18,848 nucleotides of DNA, taken from assembly GCA_014859835.1 (NCBI GenBank), contig JACZKW010000067.1, positions 1-18,848 on the forward strand. The letters are read 5' to 3'. A program made the position numbers and the translations under genes. The notes under the pieces were generated by a model. It did not search any database and was not told the origin of the DNA. It was given only the letters and a program-made list of their open reading frames with translations. Below are positions 7,128-13,798 of this stretch, piece by piece (positions within the stretch are counted from its first letter, which is position 1; each line of letters starts with the position of its first letter). The stretch comes from UBA9653 sp014859835 (GTDB lineage: Archaea > Thermoplasmatota > Thermoplasmata > UBA10834).

Positions 7128-7598
7128 TCATCTGGCGGAGAATCTCACATTGACTCGAGATCCTTCAGAGACACCGAGCTTCTCCAGATCCGCATGTGAC
7201 ATGTGAATCTCCTCACGGTCTGCGGATTTCGCGGGTTCGACGCGGACTTCGGTCTTCATGTCTTTGTTCATCAGATGTGCGTGTTGTCCTGATTGGAGAC
7301 CGTGAATCTTCAGGAGTTCCTCGTGCAATCTCACGACTCCCGATGAGAGATCCTTCGCCTCTTTCGCGCGCAGTCTCCTCGTAGCCATGTAAGCTCCGGA
7401 TAACGATTCGTTCTCCCTCTTCAGCTCTTGGGAGACCAATCTTCGGAGTTCCTCTGTAGAGAGCCCTTCCGAGGGTGTTATCTTCTCAGCTACCCGCCGA
7501 GCGACCTCCTCGCTCGCGCCTGCTCGCTTTACGGATTGCTCCAGCTTTCGCTTGTCGAATTCCTGCATCTCGCCAGAACGCTTCTTTATCTTTGCCAA
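7128..7598 (-). CDS. ATP-cone domain protein with a small C-terminal beta domain
   Basis: 156 aa. Residues about 3-95 read as an ATP-cone: IKKRSGEMQEFDKRKLEQSV (4-23), then AGASEEVARRVAEKI and the later helix ELRRLVSQELKRENESL. ATP-cones bind ATP/dATP and are best known from ribonucleotide reductases and NrdR, but no reductase or NrdR zinc ribbon is present here. The C-terminus (about 115-156), with HMSHADLEKLGVSEGSRVNV, resembles the small beta fold of molybdopterin-dinucleotide-binding and AbrB/Cdc48-N-like proteins (weak similarity). The start is TTG 7598, fixed by a strong GGAGGTGA on the minus strand (7603-7610), 4-5 bases away. Role unknown; nucleotide-dependent regulation is plausible. 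Confidence 0.75.
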   Translation of the reverse strand: MAKIKKRSGEMQEFDKRKLEQSVKRAGASEEVARRVAEKITPSEGLSTEELRRLVSQELKRENESLSGAYMATRRLRAKEAKDLSSGVVRLHEELLKIHGLQSGQHAHLMNKDMKTEVRVEPAKSADREEIHMSHADLEKLGVSEGSRVNVRFSAR

Positions 7599-7602
7599 TT
7601 TC

Positions 7603-7643
7603 TCACCTCCCCGCTGTTCTATGCGGCCTCATCGGTATTAATC
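7603..7643 (-). promoter_or_regulatory. Promoter and ribosome-binding site of the ATP-cone gene
   Basis: On the minus strand GGAGGTGA (7603-7610) sits immediately before the TTG start at 7598 and decides that start. An AT-rich ATGATTAATAC element (about 7635-7645) lies about 42 bases upstream of the TTG and could be box A, giving a leader of about 15 bases that contains just the ribosome-binding site. The rest of the 7599-7814 gap shows no RNA gene or long repeat; the polD promoter within it is not clear. Confidence 0.45.
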
Positions 7644-7814
7644 ATTATGACGTTCAGAGGCGCCCCTCCTCAGCAAGACTTAAAGTGGGATGCAATGATT
7701 ATCGTCTGGGATCGCACTTAGCCATCCATTCCGCGGAGACGGTTCTTCCAAGCTCCGCACCAGTCAATCGGTAAGGGGGAGCAGCACACGGCTGGAGTCA
7801 TATGCAGCGAATCA

Positions 7815-10800
7815 ATGCAGGAGTACTTCTCATCGCTTCAGAAGGCGGTAGATCAATGCTATGAGGTCGCTAAGCGTGCAAGGATGAAGGGTTTCGACCC
7901 CGAACTCGATGTCGAGATACCGCAGGCATCGGACCTTGCCGCCCGCGTCGAGAAGCTCCTGTTCGATTGGGATGTCGAAGGAGTCGCCGACCGCATCAGG
8001 GAGTTGGCGAGAGACCACGACAGGGAGGAGACATCCCTCATCATCGCGAAGGAATACGCGAAGATGCCTGCGAAGACGGTCGAGTTCGCGATTGAGCGCG
8101 CAATCAGGGTGGGCCTGGCAGTCCTCACAGAAGGTATACTTGTCGCCCCTCTCGAAGGCATAGCCGAGGTCTCCATCAACAAGAACTCCGACGGGTCGGA
8201 TTATCTGACGGTATTCTTCGCTGGCCCGATCCGATCCGCAGGCGGGACTGGTCAGGCCATGAGCGTTCTCATTGCGGACGTCGTCCGCCGCGAGCTGGGG
8301 ATCGGCAGATATCGGCCGACCAACGGCGAGGTCCAGAGGTTGAAGGAGGAGATCCCACTCTACAAATCATGCCAGCACCTCCAATATACGCCCTCCAACG
8401 AGGAGATCGACATCATAACCAAGAACATACCGATTTGCGTCGACGGTGAAGGGACGGAGGACGAGGAGATACAGGGATTCAGGGACCAGCCCAGGATAGC
8501 CACCAACCGGGTTCGAGGCGGAGCGTGTCTCGTGATCGCCGAGGGGATGTGTCTCAAGGCGCCAAAGATCCAGAAACACGTCAAGCGTCTGGCCATCGAC
8601 GGATGGGAGTTCATAGATGAATTCGTGAATTTGAGGAAGAAGGGCCAAGAGACCAACGGATCCGGGATCTCGCCGAGCGTGAAGTTCTTGAAGGACATCA
8701 TAGCCGGGAGGCCGGTCCTGTCATATCCATCCCGGGTCGGCGGTTTCAGACTTCGCTACGGTCGTACGAGGGCGACGGGGTTGGCCGCTCTCGCCATGAA
8801 TCCAGCAACCATGATAATGCTGGATGAATTCGTCGCCATAGGCACTCAGATCAAGATCGAACGGCCAGGAAAAGCGGGCGCGATCACTCCATGCTCGGCA
8901 ATCGATGGACCAATAGTCCTGTTGGACAATGGCGATGTCGTCTATGTCCCGACCGTCCCTGAAGCCCGCGCCCTCATGGGTCGGGTGAAGGAGATAATCG
9001 ATGTGGGCGAGATACTGATACCCTTCGGGGAGTTCGTCGAGAACAACCACCTTCTGATGCCTTCGGGGTACACGATCGAATGGCACGAGAAGGAGGTCCT
9101 GGAGAAATGCGGCAAACTCCCTGATGCTTGGGACGATCTTTCGCTGGATGATGCCCTGAGCATGTGCAGGAAATACAGGGTCCCTCTTCACCCGAAGTAC
9201 AACCTGTTCTGGTTCGATCTCCCTCCAAAGGACGTGATCTTACTTCGCGATCATCTGATGCAGAATTCGGAGTTCGCCGATGGAGCGCTGTTCGTGAAGG
9301 ATGGGGAGCGAGTGAAGATCCTCCTCGAGAGTCTGGGCGTGCTCCACAGGGTAGTCCCCGGTGGATACCGGATAGAGGAATCCACAGGGTCGTTGATGCT
9401 CGGTCTTGGCCTGGAAGACAAGGGAGGACGACCGACAGGAAATGGTGTTCAGGTACCATCGAGCGAGAAAACGATGGAGATCGTGTCAGCTCTGGCAGGC
9501 GTGGAGATACGCCCGAAGGCCGTGACGCGGATAGGCGCTCGAGTGGCGAGACCTGAGAAGGCGAGGGAGAGACGGATGAAACCGCCACCCCATTGCCTGT
9601 TCCCAGTGGGCATAGCCGGGGGGCAGCAGCGGATCATAAACGATGCCGCGCAGGCGGGCGAACTGAGGGTGGAACTGGGCGAGAGGATATGTGCCACATG
9701 CGGGGCGAAGGGGTTCATGTCCAAGTGCAGATGCGGGTCGCATACGACCTCGATGGGCGAATCCTCGTTGCAGCCGGTGCCGCTCGCGGATATGCTTCAG
9801 AGAGCGTTCGATTCGGTGCAGATGAAGCGTCCGGTGGATGTGAAAGGCGTCCAAGGCATGATATCTAAGTGCAAGACGCCAGAGTGCCTGGAGAAAGGGG
9901 TCCTCAGGGCGAAGCACGATCTCTTCGTGTTCAAGGACGGAACCATCAGGGTGGATGCCACGGATGTACCGATCACTCACTTCAGGCTGTCGGAGATCGG
10001 TCTCAGCGTAGAAGCGGCACACATGCTGGGATATCTCAAAGACATCGACGGGAAGGAGATCAGGTGCCTGGACCAGCTGGTCGAGATCAAGGTCCAGGAC
10101 GTGATCATACCCAACTCGTGCGTGGACTACCTGATGGCGACAGTCCGATTCATCGACGACCTGCTGGACCGATTCTATGGCATTGAGCCATTCTACAGGA
10201 TATTCAGGAAGCAGGATATGATCGGTCATCTCGTGGTCGGACTTGCTCCGCACACCTCCGGAGGAGTCCTATCCAGGATCATAGGTTTCACAGATGCGCA
10301 CGTCGGGTACGCGCATCCGTTCTTCCATGCCGCCAAGAGACGCAACTGCGACGGTGACGAAGATTCCATCATCATGCTGATGGATTGCCTGCTCAACTTC
10401 TCCCGCGCATTCCTTCCAGAGCGACGCGGCGGGCTGATGGATGCCCCACTGGTCCTTACGACGAAGCTGGACCCGAACGAGATTGACAAGGAGGCGCACA
10501 ACCTCGACGTGTCATCCGTATACCCTCTGGAATTCTACAGGGCCACCCAGAGATATGCCCACCCGAAGGAGGTGGAGTCCATCATGGACCTGGTGGGCGG
10601 CAGGATCGGCACGGTCCTTCAGTATGAAGGCTTAGGGTTCACGCATGATGTGGATGACATCTCGGAAGGACCTGTCACATCTGCCTATACCTCTCTGGAG
10701 ACCATGGACGAGAAACTCGATGCCCAGATGGCCCTTGGCGTGAGGATACGCGCAGTCGACGTGAACGATGTGGCTCATAGGGTGATCACGCGGCATCTCC

Positions 10801-11096
10801 TGCCAGACATACAAGGCAGCCTGAAGAGGTTCACAGGACAGACACTACGGTGCCCCAAGTGCCATGCCAAGTATAGAAGGATACCTTTGAAGGGCGCATG
10901 TTACTGCGGCCACAAATTGACCCTCACGGTCTACGAGGCCGGCGTGAGCAAGTACCTCGAAAAGGCCAAATCGATGGGGGCGACCTTCAATATCCCGCCC
11001 TACACGCTCCAGAGGATAACCTTGCTGGAGAACGCGATCAACTCATTGTTCCAATCAGATAAGGTGAAAAACGCGAAGCTGGACGAGTTCCTGTAG
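7815..11096 (+). CDS. polC: DNA polymerase II (PolD) large subunit DP2, intein-free
   Basis: 1093 aa. Catalytic subunit of the archaeal replicative D-family polymerase, working with the DP1 proofreading subunit (not in this window). The N-terminal family sequence VEIPQASDLAARVE (33-46) is present, as are FFAGPIRSAGGTGQAMS (134-150) and RVGGFRLRYGRTRATG (307-322). The double-psi beta-barrel active site is RRNCDGDEDSIIMLMD (842-857), with catalytic Asp at 846 and 848. Zinc-binding clusters are at C626/C629/C638/C640 and C1013/C1016/C1029/C1031. The NCDGDED site, where several archaeal DP2 genes carry an intein, is uninterrupted. The extreme C-terminus KNAKLDEFL resembles a PCNA-interacting peptide. 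ATG 7815 is the first start in the frame, with no strong ribosome-binding site. It converges on rpoD with a 6-base gap. Confidence 0.97.
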   Translation: MQEYFSSLQKAVDQCYEVAKRARMKGFDPELDVEIPQASDLAARVEKLLFDWDVEGVADRIRELARDHDREETSLIIAKEYAKMPAKTVEFAIERAIRVGLAVLTEGILVAPLEGIAEVSINKNSDGSDYLTVFFAGPIRSAGGTGQAMSVLIADVVRRELGIGRYRPTNGEVQRLKEEIPLYKSCQHLQYTPSNEEIDIITKNIPICVDGEGTEDEEIQGFRDQPRIATNRVRGGACLVIAEGMCLKAPKIQKHVKRLAIDGWEFIDEFVNLRKKGQETNGSGISPSVKFLKDIIAGRPVLSYPSRVGGFRLRYGRTRATGLAALAMNPATMIMLDEFVAIGTQIKIERPGKAGAITPCSAIDGPIVLLDNGDVVYVPTVPEARALMGRVKEIIDVGEILIPFGEFVENNHLLMPSGYTIEWHEKEVLEKCGKLPDAWDDLSLDDALSMCRKYRVPLHPKYNLFWFDLPPKDVILLRDHLMQNSEFADGALFVKDGERVKILLESLGVLHRVVPGGYRIEESTGSLMLGLGLEDKGGRPTGNGVQVPSSEKTMEIVSALAGVEIRPKAVTRIGARVARPEKARERRMKPPPHCLFPVGIAGGQQRIINDAAQAGELRVELGERICATCGAKGFMSKCRCGSHTTSMGESSLQPVPLADMLQRAFDSVQMKRPVDVKGVQGMISKCKTPECLEKGVLRAKHDLFVFKDGTIRVDATDVPITHFRLSEIGLSVEAAHMLGYLKDIDGKEIRCLDQLVEIKVQDVIIPNSCVDYLMATVRFIDDLLDRFYGIEPFYRIFRKQDMIGHLVVGLAPHTSGGVLSRIIGFTDAHVGYAHPFFHAAKRRNCDGDEDSIIMLMDCLLNFSRAFLPERRGGLMDAPLVLTTKLDPNEIDKEAHNLDVSSVYPLEFYRATQRYAHPKEVESIMDLVGGRIGTVLQYEGLGFTHDVDDISEGPVTSAYTSLETMDEKLDAQMALGVRIRAVDVNDVAHRVITRHLLPDIQGSLKRFTGQTLRCPKCHAKYRRIPLKGACYCGHKLTLTVYEAGVSKYLEKAKSMGATFNIPPYTLQRITLLENAINSLFQSDKVKNAKLDEFL

Positions 11097-11102
11097 ACAG
11101 GA

Positions 11103-11939
11103 TCATTCTTCCAGCTTGCCTATCTGCTCCCTGAGGATCTCGAAGCGCTCCTCGAGGATCTTCAGACCCTTAATGAGCACTTCCTTCGCGGTGAGCGAAC
11201 CGTCCGTCTCGAACCTGAATATGATCTTGCTGGGATCGCCGGAGACCTTGATCACGCCAGTATCGCAGACCTCTGTGCATGCGTTGCACAGGGTGCAGTT
11301 TTCCGGGTGCCTGACGACGATCTTCTTGTCCTCCTTCGCGAGCACGCCCCTGGGGCACACATTCACGCAGGACATCCCGACGTCGCACTTCGAGTGGTCT
11401 ATCTCGATCTTGCCGTAGTACCTGTAGCCGGCACCGATGGCAGCCTGCCACCTGGAGTGCTGGCTCCCGGTCCCAAGCTCGGCCGTCGCGTATATCAGCA
11501 AGGCCTGGTCATCTGCGAGTTTGACGATCGGTATAAGGTCGTCCTTCACTCTGAACTTCTCGCTGCCTATTGGTTCCAGGTCGCCGCTGTACACGGTGCA
11601 TGGGCCCTTCTTGTTCAGGGAGTACATCACCGTGCAGCTCGGGCAACCCTCTCCGTTGCAGCTGCACTTGGACCTGGATATGAACGAATCCAGATCGGTC
11701 GGTACCGGGACGAGGGATAGCCTGTGTGCCAATATCTCGTCGAAAAGCGGGGATATGCTCTCGTAAGCCGTCCCGCCCTCATCCATGATCGGTCCAAGAT
11801 GGAACTCGACATTGTCTATTGCCATCTTGGGGACATCGGATACGATCGTCCTTCTGAGCGCGTTTACGAACATCGGGTTCGTATCACTTATCACGAGTTC
11901 CGCCTTTGTTGGCGTCATCTCAAGTATATCGATCTTCAT
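11103..11939 (-). CDS. rpoD: DNA-directed RNA polymerase subunit D (Rpo3) with ferredoxin-like domain
   Basis: 278 aa from ATG 11939; an in-frame TTG at 11945 would add two residues. Rpo3 is the archaeal counterpart of bacterial alpha and eukaryotic RPB3 and dimerises with Rpo11 to nucleate polymerase assembly. NPMFVNALRRTIVSDVPKMA (21-40) and HRLSLVPVPTD (72-82) are family signatures. A four-Cys zinc-type motif lies at C92/C94/C99/C102. The inserted ferredoxin-like domain (about 180-230) has one full motif, C215/C218/C221/C225, and one incomplete motif with C185, C191 and C195 followed by Pro; the expected second Cys is Gly188. It is the last gene of the operon, starting 9 bases after the rps11 stop. 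The usual archaeal followers rpl18e-rpl13-rps9 are absent, because the polymerase gene converges here. Confidence 0.95.
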   Translation of the reverse strand: MKIDILEMTPTKAELVISDTNPMFVNALRRTIVSDVPKMAIDNVEFHLGPIMDEGGTAYESISPLFDEILAHRLSLVPVPTDLDSFISRSKCSCNGEGCPSCTVMYSLNKKGPCTVYSGDLEPIGSEKFRVKDDLIPIVKLADDQALLIYATAELGTGSQHSRWQAAIGAGYRYYGKIEIDHSKCDVGMSCVNVCPRGVLAKEDKKIVVRHPENCTLCNACTEVCDTGVIKVSGDPSKIIFRFETDGSLTAKEVLIKGLKILEERFEILREQIGKLEE

Positions 11940-11948
11940 CTGCAACCA

Positions 11949-12332
11949 CTATACCCTTCGGCCCCTTCTTCCGCCCTTCTTCTTGGTCCCATCGTGCGGA
12001 ACGGGTGTGACATCCTCGATTCTGCCTATGCGCAGGCCGGCCCTCGCGAGTCCTCTTATCGCCGCCTGTGCGCCAGGTCCAGGGGAGGACGATCTGTTCC
12101 CTCCGGGTGCCCTGACTTTGACATGGATGCTGTCGATGCCCTTCTCCTTGGCTATATCGGCCACCTTCTCGGCCGCCTTCATGGCGGCGTAAGGCGACGC
12201 CTCATCCTTCGCGGCCTTGACGACCATTCCTCCGGTCGCCTTGGTTATGGTCTCGGCACCAGTGATGTCCGTGACCGTGATTATGATGTTATTGTAGCTT
12301 GCATAGACATGAGCTATTCCCCATTTGCCCAT
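11949..12332 (-). CDS. rps11: Small-subunit ribosomal protein uS11
   Basis: 127 aa, full length for an archaeal uS11. It lies on the platform of the 30S subunit near the Shine-Dalgarno/E-site region of 16S rRNA. Diagnostic sequence: WGIAHVYASYNNIIITVTD (4-22), VKVRAPGGNRSSSPGPGAQA, then AAIRGLARAGLRIGRIEDVT and the basic C-terminal tail KKKGGRRGRRV. The start chosen is ATG 12332, 4 bases after the rps4 stop; GAGGAGAAG on the minus strand supplies a ribosome-binding site inside the end of rps4. A frame opening at 12371 would add 13 residues foreign to the family and overlap rps4, so it is rejected. Confidence 0.97.
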   Translation of the reverse strand: MGKWGIAHVYASYNNIIITVTDITGAETITKATGGMVVKAAKDEASPYAAMKAAEKVADIAKEKGIDSIHVKVRAPGGNRSSSPGPGAQAAIRGLARAGLRIGRIEDVTPVPHDGTKKKGGRRGRRV

Positions 12333-12336
12333 CGAT

Positions 12337-13035
12337 TCACTTCTCCTCTGCGGGTTCGACTTCAGCGGCATCGATGTCCGCGCCTTCCGTCTCCTTCTCC
12401 TCCTTCAGCTCGTCCTTGAGGAGTTTCTTGAGCTTAGGCTTGGCTACTTTGATCTCGTCCTTCGGCACTTCTATCTTGGCCATGGCAGCTTCTCTGATCT
12501 TCGGGAGGTCTTCCTCCTTCGGTCTCACTGGGTGAAGGTCGTTGGCGATCGGGGAGGTCTCGTGGTATGTCATCTGGTCCTCCTCGCTCCTCTTCACCAT
12601 GTATCCTGGTATGGTGACCTTCCTGCCGGCGATGGACGCGTGTCCGTGCACGATGAACTGCCTCGCCTGCTTGGGTGTGTACGCAAGCCCCTTCCTGTAT
12701 ATCAGGGTCTGGAAGCGCCTCGAAAGCACTTCCTCGGTGCTGAGCGCAAGAACGTCGTTGAGCGTGGCCTCGGACGGAAGCAACGCCAGCTTCGCGCAGC
12801 GCGCCAGCAGTTGCTTCGTCTCTATCTCGGCCTGCTTGTCCCCGGTCCTCAGCCTCGCCTGGAGGTCCCTGCTCTGAGTCCTGAGCCTCCTTACGAGCGA
12901 CTGGGCACGCCAGAGCTCTCTCTTGTTCTTTAGGCCGTACTTCATGATCAAGTCGTTTTCCGCCTTGATTCGCTCCCCTTCCCACGGATGGGATGGGGTT
13001 TCATACTTCTTTCTTGAGAATTTAGGATCGCCCAT
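12337..13035 (-). CDS. rps4: Small-subunit ribosomal protein uS4
   Basis: 232 aa. It is an early 16S rRNA-binding protein needed for 30S assembly. The N-terminus MGDPKFSRKKYETPSHPWEG (1-20) is the archaeal form. The S4 RNA-binding domain spans about 105-165, including RRFQTLIYRKGLAYTPKQAR (106-125) and HGHASIAGRKVTIPGYMV. After residue about 180 there is an extended Lys/Glu-rich tail of about 50 residues, longer than in many archaeal uS4 proteins. The start ATG 13035 lies 8 bases after the rps13 stop, and AAGGAG (minus strand, about 13047-13052) serves it. Bacterial S4 represses the equivalent S13-S11-S4-alpha operon; whether this uS4 does so is unknown. Confidence 0.97.
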   Translation of the reverse strand: MGDPKFSRKKYETPSHPWEGERIKAENDLIMKYGLKNKRELWRAQSLVRRLRTQSRDLQARLRTGDKQAEIETKQLLARCAKLALLPSEATLNDVLALSTEEVLSRRFQTLIYRKGLAYTPKQARQFIVHGHASIAGRKVTIPGYMVKRSEEDQMTYHETSPIANDLHPVRPKEEDLPKIREAAMAKIEVPKDEIKVAKPKLKKLLKDELKEEKETEGADIDAAEVEPAEEK

Positions 13036-13043
13036 CAGTCACA

Positions 13044-13622
13044 CTACTCCTTTGCCGGAGCCGCGGCGGGGCTCTCTTTCTTCCTCGTGACACCCATGGT
13101 CATTCCGGTCCTGCCGTTCGCTCTCGACCTCTGGCCCCGGACTTTCTGACCCTGTTCATGCCTTATGCCCTTGTAGCATCTGATCATCCTCATGACATTG
13201 ATGTCGTCTCTTCGGTAGAGCTCCACGTCGATTCCAACCAGATGCAGGTCTGCGCCCGAGGACCAATCGTTCTGTCTGTTGGTCATCCAGTGCGGAACCT
13301 TCTCTGAATATTCAGTTATGAGTTTCTCAAGTTCGTTCGTCTTCTCCTCTGGGAGATCGCCGATCTTGACGTTCTTCGGTATACCTGCCATCCTGGCGAT
13401 GATTTCAGCCGTTCTGAGACCAATGCCCTTGACGGCTGTGAGTGCGATGACTATGTCCTTCCTGCCATCCGCGTCAGTGTTCACCAGTCGGACTATATAC
13501 CTGAAATTCTCGTCCCTCTTCTCCTTGTCAACTGAGGGCTTCTTTGTTTCGGCCTTAGACTCGGCCTGCTTACTCTTCTCCTTCTTTTCACCCTTCTGCT
13601 TGGGTTCTTTCTGTTCTGGCAA
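13044..13622 (-). CDS. rps13: Small-subunit ribosomal protein uS13 with basic/acidic N-terminal extension
   Basis: 192 aa from TTG 13622. It sits in the 30S head and contacts tRNA and bridge regions. The conserved core begins near residue 38: ENFRYIVRLVNTDADGRKDI, then ALTAVKGIGLRTAEIIARMA (60-79, helix-hairpin-helix) and the C-terminal RNA-binding GIRHEQGQKVRGQRSRANGR. The first about 37 residues are Lys/Glu-rich (EQKEPKQKGEKKEKSKQAES) and absent from most family members. The TTG start is fixed by GGAGGT on the minus strand (13629-13634), 6 bases away. A longer frame to 13712 would translate through the structured leader and is rejected. First gene of rps13-rps4-rps11-rpoD. Confidence 0.95.
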   Translation of the reverse strand: MPEQKEPKQKGEKKEKSKQAESKAETKKPSVDKEKRDENFRYIVRLVNTDADGRKDIVIALTAVKGIGLRTAEIIARMAGIPKNVKIGDLPEEKTNELEKLITEYSEKVPHWMTNRQNDWSSGADLHLVGIDVELYRRDDINVMRMIRCYKGIRHEQGQKVRGQRSRANGRTGMTMGVTRKKESPAAAPAKE

Positions 13623-13645
13623 ACAGCGACCTCCACGGTAGCATG

Positions 13646-13701
13646 GCTCTAAACCGGCTGTTCCGGTCCCCAGACCAATCAATACACATAGTCTGGAGAG
13701 C
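13646..13701 (-). promoter_or_regulatory. Structured rps13 leader: possible three-way junction
   Basis: Read on the minus strand, the leader contains GCTCT (13701-13697) pairing with AGAGC (13650-13646); CCAGAC (13696-13691) pairing with GTCTGG (13675-13670) around a 15-base loop; and ACCGG (13667-13663) pairing with CCGGT (13657-13653) around a 5-base loop. The helices abut with linkers of 0, 2 and 2 bases, giving a compact three-way junction that ends 11 bases before the GGAGGT of rps13. The pairings are seen in the sequence; a regulatory role, for example feedback binding by a ribosomal protein, is inferred. Confidence 0.45.
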
Positions 13702-13720
13702 AAATCCCCCACACACTAAG

Positions 13721-13732
13721 GTGTATAAAACA
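13721..13732 (-). promoter_or_regulatory. Box A (TATA) of the rps13 operon
   Basis: On the minus strand GTGTTTTATACACC contains TTTATA, a good match to the archaeal box A, in a GC-rich background. Counting about 26 bases downstream puts the transcription start near 13700, right at the first helix of the leader, and about 78 bases before the TTG start. This spacing supports both the promoter and the leader call. Confidence 0.65.
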
Positions 13733-13771
13733 CTTATGCTCTTGCACTCTGGCCGGTCAGGTATTTGCACG

Positions 13772-13798
13772 GACATGCCAGCATGCCCTTGACATGTC
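13772..13798 (-). other. Inverted repeat at the end of cbiO
   Basis: Directly after the cbiO stop the transcript reads GACATG, 15 bases, then CATGTC, a 6-base stem, with a further near-palindrome CATGCCAGCATG inside. No T-run follows, so it is not a clear terminator; it could stabilise the 3' end of the importer mRNA or be chance. Confidence 0.2.

Noticed and set aside
7599..7814. Possible small RNA or tRNA in the gap upstream of the polymerase gene
   Set aside because: No tRNA box B sequence and no convincing extended stem; only a promoter for the ATP-cone gene could be supported.
9486..10253. 255-codon minus-strand frame inside the polymerase gene
   Set aside because: Shadow of conserved DP2 sequence including its zinc cluster; no ribosome-binding site or domain.
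11724..12419. 231-codon plus-strand frame opposite rpoD and rps11
   Set aside because: Covers parts of three conserved minus-strand genes; no independent support.
13646..13701. tRNA gene before rps13 (some archaea have one there)
   Set aside because: The element has only 5-base outer pairing, no T-loop GTTCRANNC sequence and too few bases for a tRNA, so it is treated as a leader structure.
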